Shown here: piece after piece, positions 7,610-17,133 of the stretch
How positions within the stretch are numbered: position 1 is the stretch's first letter
Layout: each line of letters begins with the position of its first letter
Source of the DNA: Palsa-343 sp036269135
GTDB lineage: Bacteria; Acidobacteriota; Terriglobia; Terriglobales; Acidobacteriaceae
Reading direction: 5' to 3'
Assembly (NCBI GenBank): GCA_036269135.1
Contig: DATASQ010000003.1
Coordinates: 44,712-108,711, forward strand
Length of the DNA: 64,000 nt
Translations under genes and position numbers: made by a program
Notes under the pieces: model-generated
The model's database searches: none
Seen by the model: the letters and a program-made list of their open reading frames with translations, nothing else
What the model was told of the DNA's origin: nothing

Positions 7610-8649
7610 GGTCCTGTCCTAAAGCTGAAGGCAGCACGATCTCCTGGAATTGGGTTGCGGTCGGGCGATGTTTGTCCAGGGACGGCGACCGCTGCGGTTT
7701 CTAAAGGCAACTCCGGGACCAGGCGGCCTTCACCTTCCGGCAACAACCAGAACGGGGAGGCATCGCGAGCGGCGTGGAGAGCCTGGCGCAGGCGGGCCGG
7801 CGGGTCGGCGTAACCATCGTCGGCGAGCGCGAAGGTGCCATAGTGAATGCCAACGGCCGTCGCGGCGTCTAAAATGCGGCAGGCTTCGACGGCCTGCTCC
7901 GGGGTCATGTGCACCGGTCCCATGAACCATTCGGGCGCAAACGCGCCGATAGGCAGCAGAGCGAGACGCAGAGGGGCGAAGCGCTTGCGGACCTGCTCGA
8001 AAAACGGGCCGAAGCCCGTGTCGCCGGCAAAGTAAATGTTGCCTGAAGGGCTCTCGAGTACCCATCCGCACCAGAGCGTCCGGTTGCGATCAAAGGGGGT
8101 GCGCGCGGCGAAGTGCTGCGCCGGGACGCAATGGACCTGGAAAGGTCCCCATGACTGGGACTGCTCCCAGTCCTTCTCATAAATCTCGCGGAAGCCAAGG
8201 CGGCGCAGCGCCGGCGCATCCCCCAACGCACAAAATACGACAGGCCGATCGCGCCGGCAGAGGCGCCGGAGCGTGGGTTTGTCGAAATGGTCGTAGTGAT
8301 TGTGGCTGAGGAGAATCGCATCGATGCGCGGGAGGTCCTCAAAGCGAAGGCCGGGATCGCGATGGCGCAGGGGGCCGGCAAAGGAAACAGGGCTGGCGCG
8401 GCGCGACCAGATGGGGTCGGTGAGGAGATTGCAGCCGGCGGTCTGAAGCAGCACGGAGGAGTGATTGATGAAGGTGACACGGAGGTCGGAGCCATTCACC
8501 TGAGCGGGGGGAGGCGGCCCTGGCTGCGAGGGAATCCATGCGGGCCACGGCCCGGGTGTGCGGTTCCTGATCCAGCGAAACAAGGCGCGGAAGCCGTGCT
8601 CGACGGTTCCGGGATTCAGGAAGCGACCGTTGCGGAAATGCTGGTCCAA
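7606..8649 (-). CDS. Metallo-beta-lactamase-fold hydrolase, NAPE-PLD/UlaG-like
   Basis: Predicted zinc hydrolase of 347 residues. The metal site HNHYDHFD, a second histidine in PAQHFAARTPF, and FAGDTGFG are those of the MBL superfamily; together with an N-terminal RFLNPG-type segment they point to the branch that includes N-acyl-phosphatidylethanolamine phospholipase D. The start is TTG at 8649: GGAGG lies 5 bases upstream (8655-8659) and no ATG fits as well. No signal peptide is seen. The gene overlaps the end of ispF by 4 bp. Substrate unknown; phosphodiester or lactone hydrolysis are both possible. Confidence 0.85.
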   Translation of the reverse strand: MDQHFRNGRFLNPGTVEHGFRALFRWIRNRTPGPWPAWIPSQPGPPPPAQVNGSDLRVTFINHSSVLLQTAGCNLLTDPIWSRRASPVSFAGPLRHRDPGLRFEDLPRIDAILLSHNHYDHFDKPTLRRLCRRDRPVVFCALGDAPALRRLGFREIYEKDWEQSQSWGPFQVHCVPAQHFAARTPFDRNRTLWCGWVLESPSGNIYFAGDTGFGPFFEQVRKRFAPLRLALLPIGAFAPEWFMGPVHMTPEQAVEACRILDAATAVGIHYGTFALADDGYADPPARLRQALHAARDASPFWLLPEGEGRLVPELPLETAAVAVPGQTSPDRNPIPGDRAAFSFRTGP

Positions 8650-8992
8650 ATGAACCTCCGGTTTTTAGATGGCGCAGGACCGGCAAAGAGAGCAGGAATT
8701 GCAGCGGGCACTGTAGCCGGGGGGGCGTTGGAACATAAACGCGCACAAGGGGAGGACGTTTGCGATCCGGGCCAGAGGACCCACAAGATCGGCAGCTGCT
8801 GGTGCTACATTGACATTCAGCAGGCGGAGACGGTAAATCGTTTAACCCTGGACTATGCCTGAGACACCGGCTTCGTCCACGGCGGTACTCTGTGGCTGAT
8901 ATTCTGAGACTTCCCGAAGCGTTATCGGGGTCGGGCCGGGCCACGGTTTGCCGTTCAACTCCCGCCTGTGGTGACTCAGAACTGGACTGCTG
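8650..8992. other. Divergent intergenic region before lacI-type gene
   Basis: This gap separates the leftward MBL gene from the rightward LacI-family gene. A small open frame on the plus strand (about 8680-8860) shows no family resemblance. The only recognisable signal is the operator-like 16-mer at 8832-8847. Confidence 0.55.
8832..8847. promoter_or_regulatory. Putative LacI-family operator upstream of lacI gene
   Basis: GGTAAATCGTTTAACC is an imperfect palindrome with the central CG typical of LacI-family operators. Its right half GTTTAACC is identical to the right half of the perfect operator at 10130-10145. It lies 146 bp before the regulator start and suggests autoregulation or a repression loop across the regulator gene. 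Confidence 0.6.
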
Positions 8993-10090
8993 ATGCCAAC
9001 GATCGTCGAAGTGGCCAAGCGTGCGGGTGTTTCCATTGCTACGGTTTCGCATGTGATTCGCGGAACCAAGCGGGTGAGCGAGGGCGTCGAGGAACGGGTT
9101 CGCAACGCCATCCGCGAACTGGATTATTTCCCGAACGAGATCGCCCGCAGCCTGAAAGTGGCGCAGACTCGAATGCTGGGGATGGTTCTTCCTGACATTA
9201 CGAATCCCTTTTTCCCGGAGATTATCCGCGGCGCGGAAGACACGGCGTTCGAGCGCGGATATTTTCTGGTGACCGCGAATACCGACGAACAAATCGGGCG
9301 GGAGCGGCGGATCGTGGCGGCGCTGCGTTCCTATCGTGTGGCCGGCATTTTGTTGGCATCGGCGCCGGGCAATGACGCCAGTCACATATTAAGGCTCATC
9401 GCATCCGGGGTTTCGGTGGTGTGCCTTGACCGCCAGGTTCCGGGGGTTCCCAGCGATGCGGTGCTGCTCGATAATGTGCGCGGGGCGCGGGAATGCGTGC
9501 GCCACCTGATCCAGCTGGGGCATCGCAGCATCGCGATCATTACCGGGCACCTGAGGACGCAGACGGCGCAGGAACGGCTGCAGGGCTATGAGGATGCGCT
9601 TCAGGAAGCGGACATTCCGATGGCCAGCAAGCTCATCTTCGAAGGGGATTTTCGTGAGGAGTCGGGCTACCAGCTGGGAAAGCAGTTGCTGCAAAAGCCG
9701 AAGAATGCGAGTGCGGTTTTTGTCTGCAACGGCGTCATGACTCTGGGGCTGCTCAAGGCGATGGAGGATAAAGGAGTCCGTTGCCCGGACGATTTGTCGC
9801 TGGCGACGTTCGACGACCTGACCATCGATCGGACATTTCATCCACATCTGACAGCGGTGGTGCAGCCGGGATACGAGATGGGTGCGCGGGCTGCGACGAT
9901 TCTTATGGACCGCATTGAAGGAAAGATGACGGGCTCGCCTTCGTCGCTCCGCATCGTGCCGACACTGGTGATTCGCGAATCCTCGGCGCCGTTTACCGGG
10001 ACGCCGGTGGGAAGCGCGGCGGCGCGCCACCGGCCGGCGGTCCAACGGGCGCAGGGGGCGCCGCGAAGCGCATCGCAAAACCCCTCTTGA
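8993..10090 (+). CDS. LacI-family transcriptional regulator
   Basis: Sugar-responsive repressor of 365 residues. The N-terminal helix-turn-helix and hinge are clear (MPTIVEVAKRAGVSIATVSH, then a hinge helix ending NEIARSLK), followed by a periplasmic-binding-protein-like effector domain (LGMVLPDITNPFFPEIIRGAE; CLDRQVPGV; LATFDDL). It is the first gene of the carbohydrate locus and is flanked by two matching palindromes (8832 and 10130). The simplest reading is that it represses the TonB receptor operon and itself until a sugar or sugar phosphate binds. The promoter of the next gene overlaps its stop codon. The last about 30 residues are an Ala/Arg/Pro-rich tail beyond the normal fold. Confidence 0.94.
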   Translation: MPTIVEVAKRAGVSIATVSHVIRGTKRVSEGVEERVRNAIRELDYFPNEIARSLKVAQTRMLGMVLPDITNPFFPEIIRGAEDTAFERGYFLVTANTDEQIGRERRIVAALRSYRVAGILLASAPGNDASHILRLIASGVSVVCLDRQVPGVPSDAVLLDNVRGARECVRHLIQLGHRSIAIITGHLRTQTAQERLQGYEDALQEADIPMASKLIFEGDFREESGYQLGKQLLQKPKNASAVFVCNGVMTLGLLKAMEDKGVRCPDDLSLATFDDLTIDRTFHPHLTAVVQPGYEMGARAATILMDRIEGKMTGSPSSLRIVPTLVIRESSAPFTGTPVGSAAARHRPAVQRAQGAPRSASQNPS

Positions 10091-10116
10091 CAGTCGTAGG
10101 GGCAAAGTGCTTGAAT
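10087..10116 (+). promoter_or_regulatory. Putative sigma-70 promoter of TonB receptor operon
   Basis: TTGACA (10087-10092) and TTGAAT (10111-10116) are separated by 18 bases. The -35 box overlaps the stop codon of the LacI gene. The operator at 10130-10145 would lie at or just after the start of transcription, a good position for a block. Confidence 0.5.
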
Positions 10117-10129
10117 CGCAGACGGTCTA

Positions 10130-10145
10130 GGTTAAAGGTTTAACC
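10130..10145. promoter_or_regulatory. LacI-family operator (perfect palindrome)
   Basis: GGTTAAAGGTTTAACC has perfect 7-bp arms (GGTTAAA / TTTAACC) around a central GG. It is 26 bp before the TonB receptor start, downstream of the putative promoter, and shares its right half with the site at 8832. Confidence 0.7.
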
Positions 10146-10171
10146 ATTTTTGGGGGCACGGAGATTTGGCA

Positions 10172-13100
10172 ATGCGATCTTTCAATCGGTGGTTCCACAC
10201 ACTGTTATTTCTGACCCTGTCCGCGGCTCTCATGCTGCCACAGGGCGCTCTGGCACAGCTTAACCTCGGCTCGATCAAGGGCGAAGTCCAGGATGCGCAG
10301 CAGGCGGCCGTTCCAGGAGCGCACCTCACGCTGCGGGACTCGACAACCGGGATTACCCTGAATTCCGTCTCCGGTGCTTCCGGCGAATACCAGTTTCTGG
10401 AGCTCAGCCCTGGAACCTATACGCTGACTGCAGTCGTTTCCGGGTTCACTACCTCCGTTCACCAGGACATCCATGTGCGCACCGGCAGCACGGTTGTCGT
10501 GAATGTCGCCCTCCAGCCGGGCCAGGTGCAGCAAACGGTGACGGTTCAGGCGAACGCCGCCGCGCTGGAAACCGAGACTTCGGATATTGGCACGACCATC
10601 TCCCCCGAAGAGATGAAAGATCTGCCCGTGTCTCTCAGCGGCGACATGCGGAACCCGCTCAACTTCGTCCTGCTGACGCCAGGGGTGAGCGGCTCCGAGC
10701 CGGGAGCGACCCCTGATTACCGGCTGCACATCAGCGGATCGGTCAGCTACGCCGACGAGGTATATGTGGACGGTGTGCCGATCATGAACACCGACCTCGC
10801 CGGAGACGTCAGCAACAATCACCCGCCGATCGACTCGATCAGCCAGTTCAAGCTCATCAACAACAATCAGAGCGCGGAGTATGGCCTCTCGAGCGGAATT
10901 GTCTCCTTCGCCTTTAAATCGGGCACCAATGATTACCACGGAACAGCCTTTGATTTTCTGCAGAACGATGCGCTGAATGCCGCGGGTTATGTCACCGATC
11001 GCGAGTACGCCTACTGCGTGTCGGGAGGCGGCACGGATTGCGCCCAAACGTATAAGAAGGCGCCACTCAAGCAAAACGAATTCGGCGGCACGATCGGCGG
11101 TCCGGTTCGCCTGCCGTGGCTCTATAACGGACGCGACAAAACATTTTTCTTCGTTGACTACACCGGATTCAAGTACCGTCCGAGCTCCAACAACGCGACC
11201 CTGACGACGCTCCCCGCAGAGTATCGCGACGGCAACTTCTCGCAGGCGCTGGGGCCGCAGCTGACGGTGAATGGAGACCCGGTCGTCGATCCGGCCGGCC
11301 GGCCGGTCTATAACGGCGAGGTCTACAATCCATTTTCGGTGCACACGGTCATCGGCCCTGACGGCCAGAGTTACCAGGTGCGGGATCCGTTTCCCGGCAA
11401 CGTCGTTCCCAGCGGCTTCGCGGGGCTCAGCAAAGTGTCACAGAACGTGATGCAGAGCTTCCCCCAGCCGAGCAACAATGCCATCTTCAATAATTTTTAT
11501 CGGCTGCAGAGCTCGAAGATCGACGAACACCGTCTGGTGGTTAAGATCGACGAGCACCTCAACGATAAGAACGCGTTCTCCGGCAGCGTATTCACAGGCG
11601 GCTACTCCAACTCCAACAATGGGGGGCTGAACCTGCTGGATTCGCTGACGACAACAGCACCGACCACGCAGATCCGCTTCACCTACAACTACACGCACTC
11701 TCCGACACTGATTAATAACGTGAATCTCGGATTCATCCGAGACACTGGATTCACGGGTCCCCTTCAGCCAGGTCCGGGTCTTGGGGCCCTGGGTCTGCAG
11801 GGTCTGCCCGCATTCGCGCCTGACAGCCCGTATCCCCAGATCGGCATCGGCACGGTTCAGAACAGCATTGGTTCGGCCAGCGCGTCCTTCAGCGCGGCGA
11901 ATCGTTACATCGTCAATGACAACCTGACCATGATCCGCAACCACCACACAATTACGGTGGGGGGCGAGGTCCGGTATCTTCAGCAGAACGAAGGGGGCTT
12001 GCCTGCCGGCAGCATTACCTTTGAACCGACGGAAACGGCCCTGAACGGCACCGGATTTGCGGGCGGCCAGGCAGTGACCATCCCAGCGGGTACCGGCAAT
12101 GCTGCTGCCAGCTTCCTTTTCGGAGGCACGGATTTCGTCAACATCAGCTATCCCATTGAGTCCGCGTATCGGTTTTGGCAGTTCGGTATGTTTGCTCAGG
12201 ACGACTGGAAGGTGAGCCAGCGCCTGACGCTCAACCTGGGGCTGCGCTACGACATTCAGTTGCCCCGGTCCGACGCGCACGGCAACGTATCCACGATGGA
12301 TCCAACGCTGCCCAACCCGAGTGCGGGCGGTTTGCCCGGCGCATTCACTTTCTATGGAAGCGGCCCCGGGCGGAACGGCTCCGACCGGATCGGCACGATC
12401 GACTATAAGGGGGTTCAGCCGCGGTTCGGCTTCGCCTATACGCCGCCCGGTTTTGACAACAAGACGGTGCTGCGCGGGGGCTTCGCCGTCACGCGCCCTC
12501 TGGGCAACGACAACATTGAGGATGAGATCAGCGGCGGACAGTACACCACAGGCTTCAGCGGGCTGGCTATGCTGAACCGGCCTCAGGATTATGTCGGCAG
12601 TCCGGGCTACTACTGGGATAACAAATTTCCTCAGTCATCGGTTGCCGGGGCGGACCTCGATCCAGGGCTGCTGGTCGGCAACGACAATCCTCCGATGATC
12701 CACCCCAGCTCGGGAACGCCTCCGACGCAGCTTTACTGGACCATGCAGGTGGAGCAGCAGGTGAGCTCGACCATCGTAACCAATATTGGCTACGTGGGCA
12801 TGCATACCTACCATCTGGGTGTCTGGTCGAAGCCCAACGAGGTGAATCCCGCCATGGCGCAGGCGAAATACAGCGCGGCGGCGGCGGCGGCCGGGATGCC
12901 GCTGAATGACTTTCTCTCGTTACCGGTAACGGATCCGCGCGTGGCGGCGGCCGGCATCCAGCCCCCATGGTCCGGATTCGTGTCCACATTCGGCGCAGGC
13001 GCCACGGCCAGCCAGGCTCTTCGTCCGTGGCCGCAGTACGGAGACGTGGACAATCCGCTCAATCCGATTGCCAGTGTTTCCTACAACGGGCTCCAGGCCA

Positions 13101-13945
13101 GTCTGCAGAAGCACTTTTCGCAGGGACTGACCGCTCTGTTGTCCTACACGTTCTCGAAGACGATCGGCGATGCCGATTCGAACTCGGGGCCGAGCGCGGG
13201 CGCGGAGAATGCGATCTATGCCGGCTCGTATTTTCAGAACTACTACGATCCGAAGGCGGAACGCGCGGTTACCAGCTCGGATATTCCACATGTCGTTTCG
13301 CTCAGCTACACCTATGAGCTGCCTTTCGGTCCAGGAAAGCGCTTCGCTCATCAGGGTGGCGCCGTGGGCAGGGTCGTTGGAGGCTGGTCGGTCTCCGGAA
13401 TCCAGCAATACCAGAGCGGACGGCCGGTCCATATTGAATACGATGCCTTTGGAGCATCCAATCCTTACTTTGCGGCCGGCGACGGGTTCAGCTTCCGCCC
13501 CGATGTCGTTCCCGGGCAGCCCTTCAAGAATCCCGCATATCGGCGGCACTGTTCCGGTCCGTTGCCGGCAACGGCCGGTCGGAACCCGTGTGAGTTCTAC
13601 ATCAATCCTGCAGCCTTCACGCTGCCTCCTTCCGGGCAGTTCGGCAACGCTCCGAACCTGATCTCGGCGCTGCGGGTACCTGCGTACCTGGACGAAGACC
13701 TTTCGGTATCCAAGCGAACCCGGATCGCCGAAAACCTGGATTTGCAGTTCCAGGCGAACTTCTTCAACGCGTTTAACCGCACCATCTTCTCCGATGGGGG
13801 CGATGCACAGACGTACATCGTCAATGCTGCGCCTCCGGACTTAAGCCCGGCTTCACTCGCAGGCTCGAATACGATCTTCGGCATTATGACAGCGCAACAG
13901 AATGCGCCGAGGATCATACAATTCGGTATGCGACTGGAGTTCTGA
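10172..13945 (+). CDS. TonB-dependent receptor, Oar-like with carboxypeptidase-regulatory domain
   Basis: Outer-membrane transporter of 1257 residues, probably for an oligosaccharide, energised by TonB. A signal peptide (FLTLSAALMLPQGALAQ) precedes a carboxypeptidase-regulatory-like domain at about 30-115 (GSIKGEVQDAQQAAVPGAHL; SGEYQFLELSPGTYTL), a plug region and a long beta barrel ending IIQFGMRLEF, whose final Phe is the outer-membrane assembly signal. I chose ATG 10172 because GGAG at 10160-10163 is 8 bases upstream; the alternative TTG 10166 adds two residues. It is the first structural gene of the LacI-controlled locus. This acidobacterial type serves where Bacteroidota use SusC, but no SusD partner is present; the TPR gene begins 3 bp after its stop. 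Confidence 0.92.
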   Translation: MRSFNRWFHTLLFLTLSAALMLPQGALAQLNLGSIKGEVQDAQQAAVPGAHLTLRDSTTGITLNSVSGASGEYQFLELSPGTYTLTAVVSGFTTSVHQDIHVRTGSTVVVNVALQPGQVQQTVTVQANAAALETETSDIGTTISPEEMKDLPVSLSGDMRNPLNFVLLTPGVSGSEPGATPDYRLHISGSVSYADEVYVDGVPIMNTDLAGDVSNNHPPIDSISQFKLINNNQSAEYGLSSGIVSFAFKSGTNDYHGTAFDFLQNDALNAAGYVTDREYAYCVSGGGTDCAQTYKKAPLKQNEFGGTIGGPVRLPWLYNGRDKTFFFVDYTGFKYRPSSNNATLTTLPAEYRDGNFSQALGPQLTVNGDPVVDPAGRPVYNGEVYNPFSVHTVIGPDGQSYQVRDPFPGNVVPSGFAGLSKVSQNVMQSFPQPSNNAIFNNFYRLQSSKIDEHRLVVKIDEHLNDKNAFSGSVFTGGYSNSNNGGLNLLDSLTTTAPTTQIRFTYNYTHSPTLINNVNLGFIRDTGFTGPLQPGPGLGALGLQGLPAFAPDSPYPQIGIGTVQNSIGSASASFSAANRYIVNDNLTMIRNHHTITVGGEVRYLQQNEGGLPAGSITFEPTETALNGTGFAGGQAVTIPAGTGNAAASFLFGGTDFVNISYPIESAYRFWQFGMFAQDDWKVSQRLTLNLGLRYDIQLPRSDAHGNVSTMDPTLPNPSAGGLPGAFTFYGSGPGRNGSDRIGTIDYKGVQPRFGFAYTPPGFDNKTVLRGGFAVTRPLGNDNIEDEISGGQYTTGFSGLAMLNRPQDYVGSPGYYWDNKFPQSSVAGADLDPGLLVGNDNPPMIHPSSGTPPTQLYWTMQVEQQVSSTIVTNIGYVGMHTYHLGVWSKPNEVNPAMAQAKYSAAAAAAGMPLNDFLSLPVTDPRVAAAGIQPPWSGFVSTFGAGATASQALRPWPQYGDVDNPLNPIASVSYNGLQASLQKHFSQGLTALLSYTFSKTIGDADSNSGPSAGAENAIYAGSYFQNYYDPKAERAVTSSDIPHVVSLSYTYELPFGPGKRFAHQGGAVGRVVGGWSVSGIQQYQSGRPVHIEYDAFGASNPYFAAGDGFSFRPDVVPGQPFKNPAYRRHCSGPLPATAGRNPCEFYINPAAFTLPPSGQFGNAPNLISALRVPAYLDEDLSVSKRTRIAENLDLQFQANFFNAFNRTIFSDGGDAQTYIVNAAPPDLSPASLAGSNTIFGIMTAQQNAPRIIQFGMRLEF

Positions 13946-13948
13946 CGG

Positions 13949-15403
13949 ATGGTCATGCTCGTCACAATTGCGATGCTGGCGGGCATGGCCTCACCCCTTT
14001 CGGCCCAGGCGGCCGCCGATGATGCAGCCGCACATGCGCAGGCAGCGCAAAGGGCTGAACAGCGGAATGATTTTCCTGTTGCGGTCAGCGAATACCGTAT
14101 TCTTGCCTCCCGCTTTCCGCACAACGCCGAGGTTCTCAGCAATCTCGGCGTTGCCCTTTATTTCAATCAGCAGTTCCCGCAGGCTATCGACAGCTTTCGC
14201 AAGGCCATCGCTCTCAATCCCGAACTGCTGGCTCCGCACCTTTTCTCTGGACTGGCCTGGTCTCGCCTGTCAAATCCCGATGCCGCGGTCCCCGAGCTGG
14301 AGAAAGCCGTCCATCTCAAGCCCTCCGATGTGCTGGCGGCGACCTGGCTGGGTTACGCTTACAGCGCCCAGGCGCGCGACCGCATGGCGATCACGGAATT
14401 CACTGCGGCCTCGCGGCTCGACCCCGGCAATGTGGACGTGTGGTATGCCCTGGGCCAGAGCTGGCTGGCGATGGGCAAAAGTGCTACCCGCCGCCTGCTG
14501 GCGGTGGCACCGGATGGCGCCCGCGTATGGCAGCTGGCCGGCGAACAATGTCAGTTTCGCGGAGACGACGCGCAAGCTCTGCGTGATTTTGAGCAGGCGT
14601 CGGCCCGGCGCCCTGCGGACGTCGAGCTGCGCAACCTGATTACTTCTTTGGGCGGAACTCCTCCAGCCCCGGCAAATTCTCCGACCGTTCACGACGCCGT
14701 CTCGGAAGACGCCCTTTATCGCGAGGCGCACGGGGCGGAGAAGCAATCGAGTGCAGCGTTTGCCCGGGTGGAGCAACTGGCACCCGATTCCTATCGCGCC
14801 CACGAGGTCCTGGCTGAATCTCTGGTAGCCCGAAAGAAGGACCTCGAGGCCATTCAGGAATATCGCACCGTGCTGAAGCTGAACCCCTCTCTGCCTGGCA
14901 TCCACGAAGCGATCGGCGAAGCGCTGGTACGGAGCGGGCGCCTGGCAGAGGCGCTCCAGGAATTTCAGGAGGAGATCCGCATACAGCCGGATTCCGCAGC
15001 CGCTCATATGAATGCCGGACGTGTCCTGTTGATGCAGGGACACGACGACGCTGCGGGCGCAATGCTGGGCATGGCGCTGCGCGAAGATCGTCCGCCGGCC
15101 GAAGCCTCGGTCCTGATGGCCAAAGTCGAACTGCGACAGCACGACAACCGTGCGGCAATCGCCCATCTGACGAGCTACGTCGCGGAGGAGAAGGGTGATT
15201 CGACGGCCTGGTATCTGCTGTTCACCGCCTGTCGGGCCGTCGGCGATCAACAGCAGATGCGATGGGCCATGGACATGTACCTCAAAACCTCGCGAGACAA
15301 GCAGGAGCGCAACGCTGCGCACAGGGAACTGGAGCCGCCCGAAGATGCGATGCGGGACGCGGAGGGTCGGCCTCCGCAGGCTGCTGCGGCAGTCCATGAA
15401 TAA
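13949..15403 (+). CDS. Secreted TPR-repeat protein paired with TonB receptor
   Basis: 484 residues with a signal peptide (TIAMLAGMASPLSAQAAA) followed by two blocks of tetratricopeptide repeats, for example AEVLSNLGVALYFNQQFPQA and LPGIHEAIGEALVRSGRLAE. TPR arrays bind proteins, so it may be a periplasmic partner of the receptor. It begins 3 bp after the receptor stop and is surely translationally linked. The second TonB receptor in this window (26543-29827) is also followed by a secreted TPR protein, which makes a functional pairing more likely. No enzymatic motif is visible. Confidence 0.82.
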   Translation: MVMLVTIAMLAGMASPLSAQAAADDAAAHAQAAQRAEQRNDFPVAVSEYRILASRFPHNAEVLSNLGVALYFNQQFPQAIDSFRKAIALNPELLAPHLFSGLAWSRLSNPDAAVPELEKAVHLKPSDVLAATWLGYAYSAQARDRMAITEFTAASRLDPGNVDVWYALGQSWLAMGKSATRRLLAVAPDGARVWQLAGEQCQFRGDDAQALRDFEQASARRPADVELRNLITSLGGTPPAPANSPTVHDAVSEDALYREAHGAEKQSSAAFARVEQLAPDSYRAHEVLAESLVARKKDLEAIQEYRTVLKLNPSLPGIHEAIGEALVRSGRLAEALQEFQEEIRIQPDSAAAHMNAGRVLLMQGHDDAAGAMLGMALREDRPPAEASVLMAKVELRQHDNRAAIAHLTSYVAEEKGDSTAWYLLFTACRAVGDQQQMRWAMDMYLKTSRDKQERNAAHRELEPPEDAMRDAEGRPPQAAAAVHE

Positions 15404-15477
15404 ATTACTTTTTATCCATCGGAGCTCAGAGACCGAGAGCTGCGATCTTTTACGAACGAATCAACGAAGGGAATCCA

Positions 15478-17100
15478 ATGTCATCATCCAGGAGTCAAGG
15501 GCCGGTGAAGGAAGTGGTCCTCGTCACAAGCGGGGATCTGCGGCAGTCGGCGAATCAGGTGTGCTGGCCGGCACAGGAGGAGCTGGAGCGCAGGCTTCGG
15601 GCGTGCTTCGAGAAAGAGAAGGTCACCGTGCGCCGGGCATTTCCCGTGGATCCTGCCGTCGGCCACGGTTTCATCTCCAGCCAGCGCATGGGCATGGACG
15701 TATTCGAAAACATCGATCCGGAGGCGAATCTGGTTTTCGCCACCGCCGCCTGGCAGTACACCCATCATGTGCTGCCGGGGATGCGCAGTCATCGGGGGCC
15801 GATTCTGACCGTGGCCAACTGGTCCGGGCAATGGCCGGGCCTGGTTGGTCTGCTGAACCTGAACGGTTCGCTGGTCAAGGCGGGAGTTCCCTTCAACAGC
15901 CTGTGGAGCGAGACCTTCGAGGACGAATACTTTCTTTCGCGTCTGCGGGAGTGGATTCAGAAGGGAACTGTGACCCACGATCTTTCGCATGTCAGGGGTC
16001 TGGATCCCGGGGCGCTGCCTCAGCCGGCACGGCAAACCGGAGAGAAGCTGGCGGCGGATCTGCTGCAACACAAGGCCATTCTGGGCATCTTCGACGAGGG
16101 CTGCATGGGGATGTACAACGCCATCATTGACGATGAATTGCTGAACCCGCTCGGCGTTTTTAAGGAGAGGCTGAGCCAGTCGGCGCTGGTGGCAAAGATG
16201 CGCACGGTGTCCGACTCCGATGCGCGCGAGGTGCGTCAGTGGCTCGATAGCAAAGGACTCCAGTTTGCGATCGGCAGCAATCCCGAAACCGAGCTCACCG
16301 ACTCGCAGATCCACGAGCAGTGCCGGATGTATATTGCCGCGCTGCGGATGGCCCACGATTTCGGCTGCGACGCGATCGGCATTCAGTACCAGCAGGGGCT
16401 GAAAGATATGGCACCGGCGTCGGATCTCGTCGAGGGATTGCTCAACAATGCCGAGCGGCCGCCCGTTTGCTCCGCGTCGGGTGACGAGCTCTACGCCGGC
16501 GGACCGTTGCCGCACTTCAATGAAGTAGATGAATGCGCCGGTCTCGATGCGCTGGTGACGAATCGCTGCTGGAACGCGCTGGGTTTCGATCCCTCCACGA
16601 CACTGCACGATGTGCGCTGGGGCGAGCCGTACAAGGGCGATGGCGTGGATGATTTTGTCTGGCTCCTTCAGATTTCCGGCGCCGCGCCGGCGAATCATCT
16701 TCGCGGCGGGTATCGCGGAGCGACCAGCGAGCGCCAGCCCGGCATGTATTTCCCGCTGGGGGGTGGCACCCTGAAAGGCGTCGGCCGAGCTGGGGAGATC
16801 GTGTGGAGCCGCGTCTTTGTCGAGGGTGGCGCGTTACATGTCGATCTCGGTCGCGGCTCAGTGATTGAACTGCCCGAAGCCGAGACGCAGCGCCGCTGGT
16901 CGCAGACCACCACCCAGTGGCCGATGGTCAGCGCGGTCTTCCATGGCGTCTCCCGCGATGCGTTCATGGCGCGGCATCGGGCCAATCACGTCAATGTCGC
17001 CTATGCTCCTGACGCCGCCGGTGCTGGTGCGGCGCTGGCGGTGAAAGCGGCGATGTTCCACCGCCTCGGGGTGCAGGTGCACGTCTGCGGCGCGGTGTAG
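15478..17100 (+). CDS. L-fucose/D-arabinose isomerase-family protein
   Basis: 540-residue cytoplasmic protein of the FucI/AraA superfamily, which interconverts aldoses and ketoses using a divalent metal. Supporting segments are GIFDEGCMGMYNAI (metal-site region), GPILTVANWSGQWPGLVG, RGGYRG with a Gly-rich run, and the C-terminal HRANHVNVAYAP, comparable to the NHG/His region of fucose isomerase. It is divergent from canonical FucI, so the substrate is not fixed by sequence. Fucose isomerases also act on D-arabinose, giving D-ribulose, and the next gene is an AraB-type ribulokinase; the pair would make ribulose 5-phosphate. ATG 15478 follows an AAGGGA ribosome site. Confidence 0.8.
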   Translation: MSSSRSQGPVKEVVLVTSGDLRQSANQVCWPAQEELERRLRACFEKEKVTVRRAFPVDPAVGHGFISSQRMGMDVFENIDPEANLVFATAAWQYTHHVLPGMRSHRGPILTVANWSGQWPGLVGLLNLNGSLVKAGVPFNSLWSETFEDEYFLSRLREWIQKGTVTHDLSHVRGLDPGALPQPARQTGEKLAADLLQHKAILGIFDEGCMGMYNAIIDDELLNPLGVFKERLSQSALVAKMRTVSDSDAREVRQWLDSKGLQFAIGSNPETELTDSQIHEQCRMYIAALRMAHDFGCDAIGIQYQQGLKDMAPASDLVEGLLNNAERPPVCSASGDELYAGGPLPHFNEVDECAGLDALVTNRCWNALGFDPSTTLHDVRWGEPYKGDGVDDFVWLLQISGAAPANHLRGGYRGATSERQPGMYFPLGGGTLKGVGRAGEIVWSRVFVEGGALHVDLGRGSVIELPEAETQRRWSQTTTQWPMVSAVFHGVSRDAFMARHRANHVNVAYAPDAAGAGAALAVKAAMFHRLGVQVHVCGAV

Positions 17101-17133
17101 TTGAACGGATAACCAAACGGCCCGGGGGCGCAG

